Numbered from the stretch's first letter, positions 19,362-29,161 are shown. The stretch: DNA of 64,000 bases from Aliidiomarina sp. B3213 (GCF_003290085.1 NZ_QMKJ01000001.1:496001-560000); one strand, 5' to 3'. The notes: a model not told the origin generated them from the sequence alone. Numbers and translations are program-made.

Positions 19362-21325
19362 TCACCGTTTTCATCGGCTAAAGCCCACTGGTTTCGACCC
19401 GCACTTTTCGCTTTGTAAGCAGCTTTGTCAGCACGGCGCAGCATGTCTAATTCACTTTGGTCGGTTAGCTGGCGCTGCGCTACCCCTACACTAACAGTAA
19501 CCTCAATTAACCCTGCTTCGCTGGTAACTTGCGAAATGCTATCGACAATTTGTTGTGCAATTTCAACAGCTCGCTCATTCGGACAGCCCGGTAAAACAAC
19601 CACAAACTCATCACCACCTAACCGCCCTACCCAGTCAGAGTCACGAATAATGTTGTCTAATGTTTGTGCAACTTCGGCCAACACCCAGTCACCTTTCTCA
19701 TGCCCAAAGGTGTCATTTACAAGCTTAAAATTATCTAAATCTAGGGCTAAAAATACGAGTTGCTTATTAAACAACTGAGCGTCGTGCCAAGAATTATGCA
19801 TAACTTGCTCGAGCCCTCTTCGATTGAGAATTCGGGTAAGTTCGTCGCGGTAGGCTTTCGACTGTAAGTCTTCAATTTTGGAATTCCGCTCTGTAACATC
19901 AGTAACCGTTCCTACATGCCCTAAACAAATACCATGGTCGACTACAGGCTTACTTTGAATGTGGAACCATTTCACGATGCCGTCCGGGTTTAAAAACTGC
20001 ACTTCGGCCTCGTACTCGCGCTCTTCATTCAGTGCCTCCAACCATTGCTCTCGAATACCTTGCTTATCCTCTTCTTGAAAACCGTCTACAAATGCACCTT
20101 TCAACAAAGCTTCTCTCGTATGCCCAGTCATAGTCATAAAGGTTTCATTCACGTATTCCAAACGGCCCTCACGGTTAGCCATAAAGTGCCCTACAGAGGA
20201 TGTACTTAATACGAGGTCGAGATACGCTTCTTGCTGCTTAAGTTCTTGTCGCGCACTTTCCTTTTCACGTAAAAGGTCATTGAACCGTCCAACCAAGACA
20301 TCCAACTCGTCTAACCCTGTTAATCCCAAATCGATAGCTTTACCCGATCTAACTCGCTCAACATTGTAAGTTAAACGTTTGAACACCTTCAGTCTTCGCC
20401 GAACAATAAATGATATGAGTAAAATAGCGAAAAGCGCAGCAATGGTGCCAGTTTGCAGTTGTAGCATTTGTAGCGAGGAAATTTCTTTATATACGTCACT
20501 TAAGGGAATAGCTACACCAACCACCCAAAGCGAATTTGGGAGTCGTTTATAGGTTTGTAACCAATTTTCGCCGTCGTATTGCTCTACAGACGCTGCATGT
20601 TCGGCAGAGCCAAGGCGAGATGCCACCACCATTTGTCTGGAAGCAGGTAACACACTATTAAACTCTGTATAGTTAGGATGCAAAATCACATTAAGTTGCG
20701 GCGACAGGAGACCTACTTCATTATGGCCACCAACAGACAACTCACCTAAGCTTTGAAAAAATGAACTGTTTGCAATTTCGGTGTTACCTACCAACACATA
20801 CCTAGCAGCTCCTTGAACTACTACAGGCATTGCAAAACTTAGTATTCGTTTTTCAGACACGTAGAGGCTAATCGGCTCACTAATCTTAAATCGCTCAGAG
20901 GCAATAACCTCTGGTAGTACGTAACTTATGACGAGCTCTTTGGTACTTTCCGTTGGTCGCATCGATTCATTTGAGGTTTGAAGCAACTGGCCATTCGAAG
21001 AAATAAGCCAAAGCGAGTCAAATTCGGCAGCTTGCGTCATTGTTTCTGAGAGCTGGGTAAACAGCTCTTCGGCTCCCTCCGGCTCACCTTGAGACGACAT
21101 TCTGCTTGCTAACGTTTCCAGCACGATTTCTCTATTACGCAGCATCTGCTGTACGGCAAAACCTACATTTTCAGTGCGTTCCATCAACTCATGCGTTGCT
21201 CGCTCTACCATGGCTTCTTTTTGGTATTTAAACGAAACAATAGCAATACTTGCCATCACAATAATGAGAGCAATTGCGAGCGACAAAGTTAGGTGAAATG
21301 ACAGCCTAGAGGGAAGCTTCATCAT
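19358..21325 (-). CDS. Membrane sensor diguanylate cyclase (Cache-type sensor, PAS, GGDEF)
   Basis: Makes cyclic di-GMP from GTP. Two membrane segments (about residues 12-32 and 280-305) bracket a periplasmic sensor of about 250 residues whose end (LPNSLWVVGVAIPLSDVY) is typical of dCache/PDC domains. A HAMP-like linker, a PAS domain (about 365-475, with VTDVTERN at its end) and a GGDEF domain follow. The active site RLGGDEF is intact near residue 570, and an inhibitory I-site RDSD lies five residues before it, so product feedback is expected. No EAL domain. Start taken as the first ATG of ATGATG; a TTG 9 nt upstream is possible and no ribosome-binding site is evident. The signal sensed is unknown. 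Confidence 0.92.
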   Translation of the reverse strand: MMKLPSRLSFHLTLSLAIALIIVMASIAIVSFKYQKEAMVERATHELMERTENVGFAVQQMLRNREIVLETLASRMSSQGEPEGAEELFTQLSETMTQAAEFDSLWLISSNGQLLQTSNESMRPTESTKELVISYVLPEVIASERFKISEPISLYVSEKRILSFAMPVVVQGAARYVLVGNTEIANSSFFQSLGELSVGGHNEVGLLSPQLNVILHPNYTEFNSVLPASRQMVVASRLGSAEHAASVEQYDGENWLQTYKRLPNSLWVVGVAIPLSDVYKEISSLQMLQLQTGTIAALFAILLISFIVRRRLKVFKRLTYNVERVRSGKAIDLGLTGLDELDVLVGRFNDLLREKESARQELKQQEAYLDLVLSTSSVGHFMANREGRLEYVNETFMTMTGHTREALLKGAFVDGFQEEDKQGIREQWLEALNEEREYEAEVQFLNPDGIVKWFHIQSKPVVDHGICLGHVGTVTDVTERNSKIEDLQSKAYRDELTRILNRRGLEQVMHNSWHDAQLFNKQLVFLALDLDNFKLVNDTFGHEKGDWVLAEVAQTLDNIIRDSDWVGRLGGDEFVVVLPGCPNERAVEIAQQIVDSISQVTSEAGLIEVTVSVGVAQRQLTDQSELDMLRRADKAAYKAKSAGRNQWALADENGD

Positions 21326-21455
21326 AATGTACAAGCGCCGTGATTAAGATACTTTGAGTGTAGTAGCATTCCATTAAAAGCCAAAGTAAAGATCAAAAAA
21401 CACAGAGACTTATCGACAATTTACACACAATTTAAAGAATTCAAAGGAAAAAAAT

Positions 21456-21483
21456 TTGAGAATAAAATTTTAGCGACTATATT
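21456..21483 (+). promoter_or_regulatory. Candidate promoter of an orphan RNA
   Basis: TTGAGA (21456-21461, 5 of 6 to consensus) and TATATT (21478-21483, 5 of 6) with a 16-nt spacer. It points rightward, away from the diguanylate cyclase and into a gene-free stretch. Confidence 0.5.
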
Positions 21484-21574
21484 TTATTTATATGCTTATT
21501 TTTTAAGCATTTCGTAGGATTCTCCCTGCGGCGACGTATCATTTAAACATCGCCGCCTTTGCAGGAGTTAGCGC

Positions 21575-21601
21575 ATGGCTCGAAAGAGCCTTTTCCCCTG
21601 A
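21575..21601 (+). CDS. Possible 8-codon peptide ORF inside the putative small RNA
   Basis: ATG to TGA encodes MARKSLFP, with GGAG 7 nt upstream of the ATG. The GGAG is paired with CTCC in the second hairpin and the ATG lies at the foot of the GAAA-loop hairpin, so translation would be controlled by structure. It could equally be chance in an untranslated RNA. Confidence 0.2.
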   Translation: MARKSLFP

Positions 21602-21636
21602 GCTCGGAACACCTGCCTTGGTTCCGAGCTTTTCTT
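21601..21636 (+). terminator. Intrinsic terminator of the putative small RNA
   Basis: Perfect 10-bp stem with a 10-nt loop (ACCTGCCTTG) followed by TTTCTTT. The minus-strand reading lacks a T-run, so it is not a good tatD terminator. Confidence 0.7.
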
Positions 21637-21659
21637 TGTCTTCAATTTGGCTTCACTAA

Positions 21660-22442
21660 CTAAAGCTGACCATTGCCTTTCGCTAGTTTGAACAAATCGT
21701 AAAAGTTCGTGCGAGTTTGCTCTGCTACCTCCGCTACCGAAATACCTTTCACACCCGCAATACATTGGGCTACGTGAGGCACAAAACCAGGTTGATTTTC
21801 CTTTCCACGGTGAGGAACTGGTGCGAGCCATGGAGAGTCAGTTTCTATAAGCATTCGATCGATAGGCAATGCTTTAACGACTTCCCTAAGTTTTTTCGCA
21901 TTATTAAAGGTCGCGATACCGGAAATTGATATGTAAAAACCAAGGTCAATGGCTTGCTTTGCCATCTCCAACGACTCTGTAAAACAATGGAGAACTCCAC
22001 TACAACGCTCTGCACCGCCTTCTTTAAGCATTCCAATGGTGTGTTCGCGCGCGTCTCTTGTATGGATAATCAGTGGCTTGTCTACTTCGCACGCAATTTC
22101 TATATGACGAGCAAAGCTGTCTTGCTGTTTCTGGTGATACTCTTTGTCGTAATAGTAGTCTAAACCGGTTTCACCCACGGCAACAACGCGATCGTCTTGC
22201 AAACATTCTCGTAACACCGCTTCATCTAGATTGCCCTTTTCCATGTAAAGCGGGTGAACACCACAGGAAAAACTAACGCCACTGGGGTTTCCTACGGCTT
22301 CACGCATCTCTGGGTAGTCTTCAAGCGTTACCCCCACACATAAAACATGTTCCACATTCTGAGACTTGGCTTCACGCAAGATATCAGCGGGCTTTGCGTG
22401 CTTAATTTTGTCTAAGTGACAATGAGAATCTACAAACTGCAT
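21660..22442 (-). CDS. ycfH: TatD-family metal-dependent hydrolase (YcfH)
   Basis: A 260-residue TIM-barrel TatD-family metallo-hydrolase with metal ligands in VDSHCHLD (His7, His9), GETGLDYYYD, HTRDAREHT, HCFTESLEMA and ETDSPWLAP. Members are nucleases or D-aminoacyl-tRNA deacylase-like enzymes; the exact substrate is uncertain. It is the last gene of the fab-pabC-mltG-tmk-holB-ycfH run, the same place as ycfH in E. coli. I see no pilZ gene between holB and this gene, unlike in some relatives. Confidence 0.93.
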   Translation of the reverse strand: MQFVDSHCHLDKIKHAKPADILREAKSQNVEHVLCVGVTLEDYPEMREAVGNPSGVSFSCGVHPLYMEKGNLDEAVLRECLQDDRVVAVGETGLDYYYDKEYHQKQQDSFARHIEIACEVDKPLIIHTRDAREHTIGMLKEGGAERCSGVLHCFTESLEMAKQAIDLGFYISISGIATFNNAKKLREVVKALPIDRMLIETDSPWLAPVPHRGKENQPGFVPHVAQCIAGVKGISVAEVAEQTRTNFYDLFKLAKGNGQL

Positions 22443-22462
22443 AAATGTTGTCGCTTTAGCTT

Positions 22463-23365
22463 CTATTGAAAGGACTTCACGGCTATGTCACTGAATAATG
22501 AATGAATAAGTGTATTCATATTCATGCCGCCTGACTGGTTCTGCTTCTTAAGTTCAAGTACCTGATTATACCAAGAAAGCAGTTCCGGTTCGACGCTTGC
22601 CTGTTCAAGGGTTTGTGTCCTGATTTTTTTCTGTAAGCTTAAAAGGAAATCATCAAGCCATTGTTCCAGCTCTTCACCTTTGTCGGGAAACTCTGGAAGC
22701 TGACCTGCCAATAATTGTTGCAGAGCGTTTGTCGCCTCTAAATTACTCGACTGCAAATCAGCTAATGCTTTGAGCGGCCGAGACTGAGCATAGGTCAGCG
22801 TATCGGAATCTGTTTGCTTGATACCAGAATGAGCCTTTAACCAATCATGCAATTCCTCAAGGCTCGGTTTAGGCAAAGAAAATAGCGTTAACCGACTTCG
22901 TATGGTTGGCAGCAATCTAGAAAAACGTTCAGGAGAAACAATGAGGTAAGTTTTTTCGGGCGGCTCTTCAAGTACTTTTAACAACGCATTGGCTGCTGCT
23001 TCGGTCATCTTCTCTGCATGTTCTATCCAAATAACCTTACATCCGGATTGATTAGCCCTTGCCCACACGCGCTCCTGCATTTTTCGAATAACATCCACAC
23101 CAATCTTTTTATCATCTTCTGGAGTTACTCTAAGAAAGTCAGGGTGGTTACCAGCCTCAAATAACAAGCAAGACTTACAACGACCACAAGCACTATTTCC
23201 ATCTTCCTGACACATCAGCCAGGCGACCAAAGCTTGAGTTATGCGTTGGCTACCGGCGTCTGGTTGCCATGGAACCCCGATGGCATGAGGTAGCCCCTTA
23301 CCATGCTTAGCCTGTACCCACTGCATCCACAATGGGCTTAACCAGGGTAAATTCACTTCGGCCAT
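22463..23365 (-). CDS. holB: DNA polymerase III delta-prime subunit
   Basis: Clamp-loader subunit. The 300 residues carry the zinc-binding cysteine cluster with CGRCKSC near residue 60, the degenerate AAA+ region [28 protein letters not shown] (shown in part: [12 protein letters not shown]) and the sensor [15 protein letters not shown]. Its start overlaps the last 13 nt of tmk, so it is translated in the same operon. The length is a little shorter than E. coli HolB (334). Confidence 0.94.
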   Translation of the reverse strand: MAEVNLPWLSPLWMQWVQAKHGKGLPHAIGVPWQPDAGSQRITQALVAWLMCQEDGNSACGRCKSCLLFEAGNHPDFLRVTPEDDKKIGVDVIRKMQERVWARANQSGCKVIWIEHAEKMTEAAANALLKVLEEPPEKTYLIVSPERFSRLLPTIRSRLTLFSLPKPSLEELHDWLKAHSGIKQTDSDTLTYAQSRPLKALADLQSSNLEATNALQQLLAGQLPEFPDKGEELEQWLDDFLLSLQKKIRTQTLEQASVEPELLSWYNQVLELKKQNQSGGMNMNTLIHSLFSDIAVKSFQ

Positions 23366-23973
23366 TGTTGCTCCAAAGCGTCGATGATTGCTTGTTTAAC
23401 TTCAACTTCGTTATTATGCGCATCTATAGTCACGATACTATCGTCTATATCCGCGAAATGTTGATAAGCTTCGCGAGTTCTTTCGAAAAAGCTAATCTGT
23501 TCTTTTTCTATGCGGTCTAGCGCACCACGAGTTCTAGCTCTTTGCAAACCTACCTCAGGTGTAATATCTAGATACAACGTTAGGTCAGGCTTAAATCCGT
23601 GTAACGTAATTTCTGAAATTTGAGCCAGTAATTCTTGACCAAGTTCCCGACCTCCGCCTTGATAAGCCCTTGAAGACAAGTCATGTCGGTCGCCAACAAC
23701 CCAATATCCGTTTTCTAAAGCCGGTTTAATCTTGTTCTCTACCAGCTGTGAGCGCGCTGCATACATCACGAGAAGCTCAGCCTCTGCCGTAACCTTCTCT
23801 GCCCAGTCTCGCTTAATGAGTTCTCTTAGTTCTTCCGCTAACGGCGTTCCGCCAGGCTCGCGAACTTGCTCGAATGCTAAGCCTCTTTGCTTCAACCACT
23901 CACAAACCGTAACAATTGCCGTTGATTTTCCGGCACCTTCTAATCCTTCAATAACAATAAACGCAGGTTTCAT
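23353..23973 (-). CDS. tmk: Thymidylate kinase
   Basis: Phosphorylates dTMP to dTDP. The 206 residues contain the P-loop [11 protein letters not shown] (near residue 8), the substrate/Mg motif [29 protein letters not shown] and the LID segment [12 protein letters not shown]. The ATG shares a base with the mltG stop (TAATG); the 3' end overlaps holB by 13 nt. Confidence 0.96.
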   Translation of the reverse strand: MKPAFIVIEGLEGAGKSTAIVTVCEWLKQRGLAFEQVREPGGTPLAEELRELIKRDWAEKVTAEAELLVMYAARSQLVENKIKPALENGYWVVGDRHDLSSRAYQGGGRELGQELLAQISEITLHGFKPDLTLYLDITPEVGLQRARTRGALDRIEKEQISFFERTREAYQHFADIDDSIVTIDAHNNEVEVKQAIIDALEQQWPK

Positions 23974-25049
23974 TAGTTTCTCTGATACTGTTGTACGGCT
24001 CTATTATGTTCGATCAGCGATTTAGAAAACACATGGGTTCCATCATTTCGACTGACAAAATAATAGTAATCTGTTTGCGGTGGATTGAGCGTTGCCTCTA
24101 GTGCCGCTCTACCTGGCATAGCAATAGGTGTTGGCGGCAAACGATTAATGCGATATGTATTATACGCGGTATGCTCTTGAATATCAGAACGGTAAATTAC
24201 ACCTCGATACCTTTCACCTAAACCATAAATAATTGTGGGATCAGATTGTAGTCGCATCCCTCGGTTTAGCCGGTTCACAAACACCGAGGCCACTAGGCTA
24301 CGTTCACCGTCGGCTCCTGTTTCTTTTTCTACAATCGAAGCAAGAATGAGGGCTTCGTAAGGCGACTGAATAGGTAAACCTTCCTGCCTGTTTTGCCACA
24401 ACTCTTCTAGAATGGTTTCCATTTGCTGGGCGGCTTGGCGGTATATCTCGGCGTCACTGGTATACGCATGAAACCGGTAGGTATTGGGGTGTAATAGTCC
24501 TTCCGGGTGCCCAGCCGAAAAAGGAAGCTCTAATTGTCTAGCAACCTCTTGTGCAGAGAGACCGTCCCACTCCAATTCCAACCATGGGTGCTGGGCGATA
24601 ATTTCGCGCCACTCTTTGAAATTCAGCCCTTCAGCAAAGGTTATTGAGAATAAATGTTGCTCTCCATTGCTGAACATTCTCCAGAGACTAGCTAATGAAG
24701 TGGATTCTGGCAGTGAATAAACGCCCGCATGTAACTGAGAAATGTCTGTAAATATTCGAGATGCCAAATATGCGTGTTCCGCAGATTTTACCACTCCAAC
24801 TTTTTCTAATTCATTCAGTACTTTTCGTGCGGTAAACCCTGGCTCGATTTCAAAATAGACAACATCGTCACCCACTGAAATCTCTTGTTCATAAACATTT
24901 TTTAAATAAAAGTAGCTTGTTGCTATTAACGCAATACCAAGCACCAAGCCAATAACAAAAGTAACTTTTATAATTCTAAACACTAATCGCTTACCAACTT
25001 CCAAGATCGTAGAGACTACGTTGTGTAAAACCGTTAAGGTTGTTTGCAT
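23973..25049 (-). CDS. mltG: Endolytic murein transglycosylase MltG
   Basis: Inner-membrane YceG-like lytic transglycosylase that cuts nascent glycan strands and releases them from the membrane. One N-terminal membrane helix (about residues 27-48), a LysM-like segment and the catalytic Glu in SIVEKETG are seen, followed by [22 protein letters not shown]-type core (in part [15 protein letters not shown]). The reading from the ATG gives 358 residues but overlaps pabC by 59 nt; a GTG at 24983, 7 nt after the pabC stop, would give 336 residues and is at least as plausible. Confidence 0.93.
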   Translation of the reverse strand: MQTTLTVLHNVVSTILEVGKRLVFRIIKVTFVIGLVLGIALIATSYFYLKNVYEQEISVGDDVVYFEIEPGFTARKVLNELEKVGVVKSAEHAYLASRIFTDISQLHAGVYSLPESTSLASLWRMFSNGEQHLFSITFAEGLNFKEWREIIAQHPWLELEWDGLSAQEVARQLELPFSAGHPEGLLHPNTYRFHAYTSDAEIYRQAAQQMETILEELWQNRQEGLPIQSPYEALILASIVEKETGADGERSLVASVFVNRLNRGMRLQSDPTIIYGLGERYRGVIYRSDIQEHTAYNTYRINRLPPTPIAMPGRAALEATLNPPQTDYYYFVSRNDGTHVFSKSLIEHNRAVQQYQRN

Positions 25050-25776
25050 TAAGTGTACGGACGCTTACAACCTCTAGCAAGGAGTTCGTAATAACTATCT
25101 CGTCCGCCTGTTGTAGATCGTCAAGGTTAAATTCCACACACTCAAAGTCTGGCCTCTGCGACAGTATATGTTCACGAATTACGCCTCTAATTCCAGAATT
25201 TCTCAAGCTAGGCGTACGCCAGTTTGTACCCCATCGACAAAAAACATTACCGGCCGTCGCTTCTACTACCTTTTGGTCTGTATCGAGAACGATAAGGTCG
25301 TTAAAACAAGGCTTATCACCTAACTCCATTTTAAGCATAACTTGCTCTAAACGGTTCAAAGTCTTCAAACCTCGAAGCTCAGGCATAACAGTTCCTAACC
25401 TTCGTTCAGCAACACCTACGTTCATTCCCTGTTTCTTAAACTCGGCATAATCCTCCGGAATAGGAAAAACAGAAATAATCACATTTACGTGTTGCTCTAG
25501 CGGCACTTGATAACCACGACCACCTTCTCCCCTAGTTATGGTTATTCGGGCACCACAATCGCAAGGCATGTCGTTTTCTTCAGCTTCATGCTTCAAGCAC
25601 CTAAGTATGTATTCTTCACTTGGCGTGTCGATTCCTAGCACGCTGCAACACTCTGTTATACGTTGCCAGTGAAGTAACCAAAAGCTTGGAGCCCGATTAC
25701 TAATGCGTAATGTAGTGAAAAAGCCATCACCATAAAGAAAGCCTCGGTCTTTAATCGATATTTTATCGCTATCCAT
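24991..25776 (-). CDS. pabC: Aminodeoxychorismate lyase
   Basis: PLP fold-type IV enzyme forming 4-aminobenzoate for folate. The 261 residues show DRGFLYGDGFFTT near residue 10, the PLP lysine in LRGLKTLNRLEQV, and the cofactor phosphate region EATAGNVFCRW. It starts 8 nt after fabF stops and sits between fabF and mltG, as in E. coli. Confidence 0.94.
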   Translation of the reverse strand: MDSDKISIKDRGFLYGDGFFTTLRISNRAPSFWLLHWQRITECCSVLGIDTPSEEYILRCLKHEAEENDMPCDCGARITITRGEGGRGYQVPLEQHVNVIISVFPIPEDYAEFKKQGMNVGVAERRLGTVMPELRGLKTLNRLEQVMLKMELGDKPCFNDLIVLDTDQKVVEATAGNVFCRWGTNWRTPSLRNSGIRGVIREHILSQRPDFECVEFNLDDLQQADEIVITNSLLEVVSVRTLNANNLNGFTQRSLYDLGSW

Positions 25777-25784
25777 TTGCCACC

Positions 25785-27026
25785 TTACTCATAACGAGTA
25801 AACAACAAGCTTCCATTTGTGCCACCAAAGCCAAAGGAGTTACATAACACGGAATGAATGCTTCGTTTCTGTGCAGTGTGGGCTACAAAGTCTAGGTCGC
25901 ATTCATCTGCTGGGTTATCTAAATTAATGGTAGGTGGAGCAATTTGGTCCCGGATAGCAAGAATGCTGAATATTGCCTCTACCGCACCGGCAGCTCCTAA
26001 CAAGTGGCCTGTCATCGACTTTGTAGAACTCACACATAGTTTGGATGCATGCTCGCCAAATACGCTTTTAATTGCCCTCACCTCAGCTACATCGCCAGCG
26101 GGCGTTGATGTTCCGTGCGCGTTAATGTAATCCACGGTCGATTTTTCCACTTGTCCGTCGTTCAACGCGTTGATCATTGCTGCAGCAGCACCCTCTCCAT
26201 GTTCTGGCGGAGACGTCATATGATAGGCGTCTGCGCTCATACCAAACCCTTTAACTTCAGCAATAATATCGGCACCGCGCTCTAAAGCGTGTTCAAGAGA
26301 CTCTAGAACAACGACTCCTGCACCATCACCAAGAACAAAACCGTCGCGGTCTTTGTCCCAGGGCCGGCTTGCCTGTTGAGGTTGATCATTTCGTGTCGAA
26401 AGTGCACGTGCTGCATTAAACCCGGCTATACCTAATGGCGTTGAACCTTTCTCAGCTCCCCCAGCTATCATCACATCGGCATCTCCGTAAGCAATAATAC
26501 GAGCGGCTTGTCCAATGCTGTGAACGCCTGTGGTACAGGCTGTAACAATAGAAAGATTAGGACCTTTCAGGCCATGTAGCATTGAAACTTGGCCAGAAAT
26601 CATATTAATAATCGAAGACGGTACAAAAAATGGAGATACTTTTCGTGGACCACCTTCTGTGAGTTTTTGATGGTTCTCTTCAATACCTTTTAACCCACCA
26701 ATACCCGAACTAATCATTACACCTATGCGATGACAATTCTCGTCGGTCACTGCTAACTTTGCATGCTCTATAGCTTCCTTTGCTGCCGCAACACCATATT
26801 GTACAAAGGTATCCATCTTCTTTACGTCTTTACGAGACATATAATTCGTCGGCTCAAAGTCTTTAACCAAAGCCGCAAACTTAGTGTTGTAATCGGTTGT
26901 GTCGAAATGCTCGATCATGCCAACACCAGACTGACCAGCCAGTACTGAGCGCCAAGTTGTTTCGGTATCTAAACCATTTGGAGAAATTGTACCTAGGCCT
27001 GTAATAACAACGCGTTGCTTAGACAT
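25785..27026 (-). CDS. fabF: Beta-ketoacyl-ACP synthase II
   Basis: Elongates acyl chains on ACP by condensation with malonyl-ACP. The 413-residue KAS II has the catalytic Cys in [12 protein letters not shown] near residue 163, the histidines in [12 protein letters not shown] and [11 protein letters not shown], and the terminal [14 protein letters not shown] terminator between acpP and fabF implies that fabF is partly expressed from readthrough or its own promoter. Confidence 0.97.
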   Translation of the reverse strand: MSKQRVVITGLGTISPNGLDTETTWRSVLAGQSGVGMIEHFDTTDYNTKFAALVKDFEPTNYMSRKDVKKMDTFVQYGVAAAKEAIEHAKLAVTDENCHRIGVMISSGIGGLKGIEENHQKLTEGGPRKVSPFFVPSSIINMISGQVSMLHGLKGPNLSIVTACTTGVHSIGQAARIIAYGDADVMIAGGAEKGSTPLGIAGFNAARALSTRNDQPQQASRPWDKDRDGFVLGDGAGVVVLESLEHALERGADIIAEVKGFGMSADAYHMTSPPEHGEGAAAAMINALNDGQVEKSTVDYINAHGTSTPAGDVAEVRAIKSVFGEHASKLCVSSTKSMTGHLLGAAGAVEAIFSILAIRDQIAPPTINLDNPADECDLDFVAHTAQKRSIHSVLCNSFGFGGTNGSLLFTRYE

Positions 27027-27080
27027 AAACGAAATCCATAGTTATTTTTATTTACCAAGTCCCCTACTATAACGCAGATA

Positions 27081-27113
27081 AAAAAAGGGCGGAATGACAA
27101 CATTCCGCCCTTT
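27081..27113 (-). terminator. Terminator between acpP and fabF
   Basis: A perfect 13-bp stem (AAAGGGCGGAATG / CATTCCGCCCTTT) with the 4-nt loop ACAA; on the minus strand it is followed by a run of seven T. It lies 18 nt past the acpP stop and upstream of fabF, and probably sets a high acpP to fabF ratio. Confidence 0.9.
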
Positions 27114-27130
27114 CTCTAGAATTCTACAGC

Positions 27131-27370
27131 TTACTCTTCAGAGTGCGCTTTCACGTAGTCGATTGCAGCTTGAACCGTACGGATCTTTTCAGCTTCTTCG
27201 TCTGGAATTTCAGTTTCAAACTCTTCTTCCAAAGCCATAACCAACTCTACTGTGTCTAGAGAGTCTGCGCCTAGGTCGTTTTCAAAAGAAGCTTCAGACT
27301 TTACTTCTTCTTCTTTAACACCTAGTTGCTCAATAATGATTTTTTTTACGCGTTCTTCGATAGTGCTCAT
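27131..27370 (-). CDS. acpP: Acyl carrier protein
   Basis: Carries growing acyl chains on a phosphopantetheine arm. The 79-residue acidic protein has the attachment serine Ser37 in [18 protein letters not shown]. It lies between fabG and fabF, separated from fabG by 104 bp and followed by a strong terminator, as expected for a very abundant protein. Confidence 0.98.
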   Translation of the reverse strand: MSTIEERVKKIIIEQLGVKEEEVKSEASFENDLGADSLDTVELVMALEEEFETEIPDEEAEKIRTVQAAIDYVKAHSEE

Positions 27371-27474
27371 TTGGATCCCTCAATCGGTCTCTGATTAAAT
27401 TTGCGGGTAGTTTAGACAAACGAACCGCATGATTAAAGCAAAAATTTAAATAATGGTGCGAGGTATGACCTCAA

Positions 27475-28212
27475 CTAGGCCATATTCATCCCACCATTTA
27501 CGTGAATAGTCTCACCTGTAATGTAAGCTGCACCTTCAGACGCAAGGAATATCACAGCTGCCGCAATTTCTTCAGGCTTACCTAATCGAGCAGCAGGAAT
27601 CGTATCAAAAATTTTGCTCTTTTGCTCTTCCGTCAATGCTTTTGTCATATCGGTGTCAATAAATCCTGGAGAAACCGCGTTTACGGTAACGCCTCGAGCC
27701 GCTATTTCTTTCCCTAAAGACTTAGTAAAACCAATGAGTCCGGCTTTCGCTGCACAATAATTCGCTTGGCCAGGGTTACCTGTTGTACCGACAACCGAGC
27801 CAATGTTAATAATACGACCGTTACGCTTTTTCATCATACCACGCATTACGGCTTTGGATATTTTAAACACCGCAGTAAGGTTGGTCGCAATAACGTCGTC
27901 CCACTCGCTTTCTTTCATTCGCATTAACAAGTTGTCTCGAGTGATACCTGCGTTATTCACTAATATATCAATAGCACCGAACTCGTCTTGAACATGCTTA
28001 ATAAAGCTATCGATAGCATTCTCTTCGGTTACATTTAACCTCATACCTTGGCCATGGTCACCTAAATAGCTGCTAATAGCCTCCGCACCACTATCGCTGG
28101 TTGCCGTACCAATCACTTTAGCACCGCCGGCTGCGAACTGCTCCGCAATTGCACGGCCAATACCGCGACTCGCACCAGTAACCACCACTACTTTATCTGC
28201 AAAATTAGACAT
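27475..28212 (-). CDS. fabG: 3-oxoacyl-ACP reductase
   Basis: NADPH-dependent short-chain dehydrogenase reducing 3-ketoacyl-ACP. The 245 residues show the cofactor motif TGASRGIG, LVNNAGITRDNLLMRM, the catalytic Ser and YCAAKAG (Tyr/Lys), and the C-terminal ITGETIHVNGGMNM. The ATG is directly behind GAGAGGA; a GTG 15 nt earlier is less likely. Confidence 0.97.
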   Translation of the reverse strand: MSNFADKVVVVTGASRGIGRAIAEQFAAGGAKVIGTATSDSGAEAISSYLGDHGQGMRLNVTEENAIDSFIKHVQDEFGAIDILVNNAGITRDNLLMRMKESEWDDVIATNLTAVFKISKAVMRGMMKKRNGRIINIGSVVGTTGNPGQANYCAAKAGLIGFTKSLGKEIAARGVTVNAVSPGFIDTDMTKALTEEQKSKIFDTIPAARLGKPEEIAAAVIFLASEGAAYITGETIHVNGGMNMA

Positions 28213-28233
28213 GCGTCCTCTCTTCACTCTTTA

Positions 28234-29151
28234 TTATTCTGAAAACGTTTGAACGCTTTCAATATTATGAATAGCACCTACTTGTGCAGGTTTATGAATT
28301 CGTTTAACCAGCCCCGACAATACTTTTCCAGGTCCGACTTCATGAAACTCTTCTACGCCTTGAGAAACCAACCATTCGACGGTTTTTGTCCACTGCACTG
28401 GAGAATAAAGTTGCTGTACTAGTTTTGTTTTAATATCGTCGACAGATTCGGCGACTGTAACATCAACATTATGGACCACAGGAATCGTAGGTAATTCAAT
28501 ATTTACCGAGGTTAACGCCGCTTCAAGCTCTTTCGCTGCGCTTTGCATAAGTGCACAATGCGAAGGAACACTAACAGGTAATGGTAATACCCGCTTTGCG
28601 CCTGCCTCTTTACATTTCTCACCTGCGCGCTCTACCGCAGCTTTGTTACCTGCAATAACAACTTGGCCTGGAGAGTTAAAGTTAACCGCAGAAACAACCT
28701 CGCCCTGCTCACTTGCTTCACATGCTCTAATAACGCTTTCATCGTCTAAACCGATAACCGCAGCCATAGCTCCCACACCGGCGGGAACAGCTTCTTGCAT
28801 AGCCTTACCACGCAAAGACACTAACCGAATGGCGTCTTGGAATGCTAACGCTCCAGAGCATACTAAAGCGGAATACTCACCCAAACTGTGCCCTGCCATG
28901 AAGTCTACTTTAGGTTCGCCTAGAGCACGATAAACCGCAACGCTTGCAGCAAGTATTGCGGGTTGAGTAATAGCTGTTTGGTTCAATTGATCGTCTTCGT
29001 TATGCTCAATAATCGACCATAGATCATAGCCGAGAGCTTCGCTTGCCTCTGCGAAGGTTTGCCCAACCACAGGTGTTTCTGCAACTAAGTCCGCAAGCAT
29101 TCCTTTAGCTTGTGAACCCTGACCTGGGAAAATAAACGCTGTTTTAGCCAT
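28234..29151 (-). CDS. fabD: Malonyl-CoA:ACP transacylase
   Basis: Loads malonyl groups onto ACP. The 305 residues contain FIFPGQGSQAKGM, the nucleophile Ser89 in GHSLGEYSAL, the substrate arginine region VSLRGKAMQEAVP and the catalytic His in SVPSHCALM. The start ATG has AAGG 8 nt upstream; a TTG 6 nt earlier is ignored. It is 10 nt downstream of fabH. Confidence 0.97.
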   Translation of the reverse strand: MAKTAFIFPGQGSQAKGMLADLVAETPVVGQTFAEASEALGYDLWSIIEHNEDDQLNQTAITQPAILAASVAVYRALGEPKVDFMAGHSLGEYSALVCSGALAFQDAIRLVSLRGKAMQEAVPAGVGAMAAVIGLDDESVIRACEASEQGEVVSAVNFNSPGQVVIAGNKAAVERAGEKCKEAGAKRVLPLPVSVPSHCALMQSAAKELEAALTSVNIELPTIPVVHNVDVTVAESVDDIKTKLVQQLYSPVQWTKTVEWLVSQGVEEFHEVGPGKVLSGLVKRIHKPAQVGAIHNIESVQTFSE

Positions 29152-29161
29152 ATTCAAAACC

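Larger units (their letters stand above)
21490..21636 (+). ncRNA. Putative structured small RNA (no family recognised)
   Basis: The 334-bp region between the diguanylate cyclase start (21325) and the tatD end (21660) holds no normal gene. Behind a near-consensus promoter I find four consecutive hairpins on the plus strand: ATGCTTA/TAAGCAT (21492-21510); a long one pairing CTCCcTGC and GGCGA with TCGCC and GCAGGAG (21522-21567); GGCTC-GAAA-GAGCC (21577-21590) followed by four T; and a perfect 10-bp stem AGCTCGGAAC/GTTCCGAGCT (21601-21630) followed by TTTCTTT. The last two look like terminators only in the plus direction. No known riboswitch or sRNA family fits. The existence of a transcript is inference. 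Confidence 0.45.

Noticed and set aside
21492-21510. ATGCTTA/TAAGCAT hairpin as a terminator of the diguanylate cyclase or tatD
   Set aside because: It is AU-rich and weak, and stands upstream of the cyclase gene, not after it.
21326-21660. A cyclic di-GMP (GEMM-type) riboswitch upstream of the diguanylate cyclase
   Set aside because: A GAAA tetraloop hairpin and nearby stems are suggestive, but the GEMM core and receptor segments are missing, and the terminator points away from the cyclase gene.
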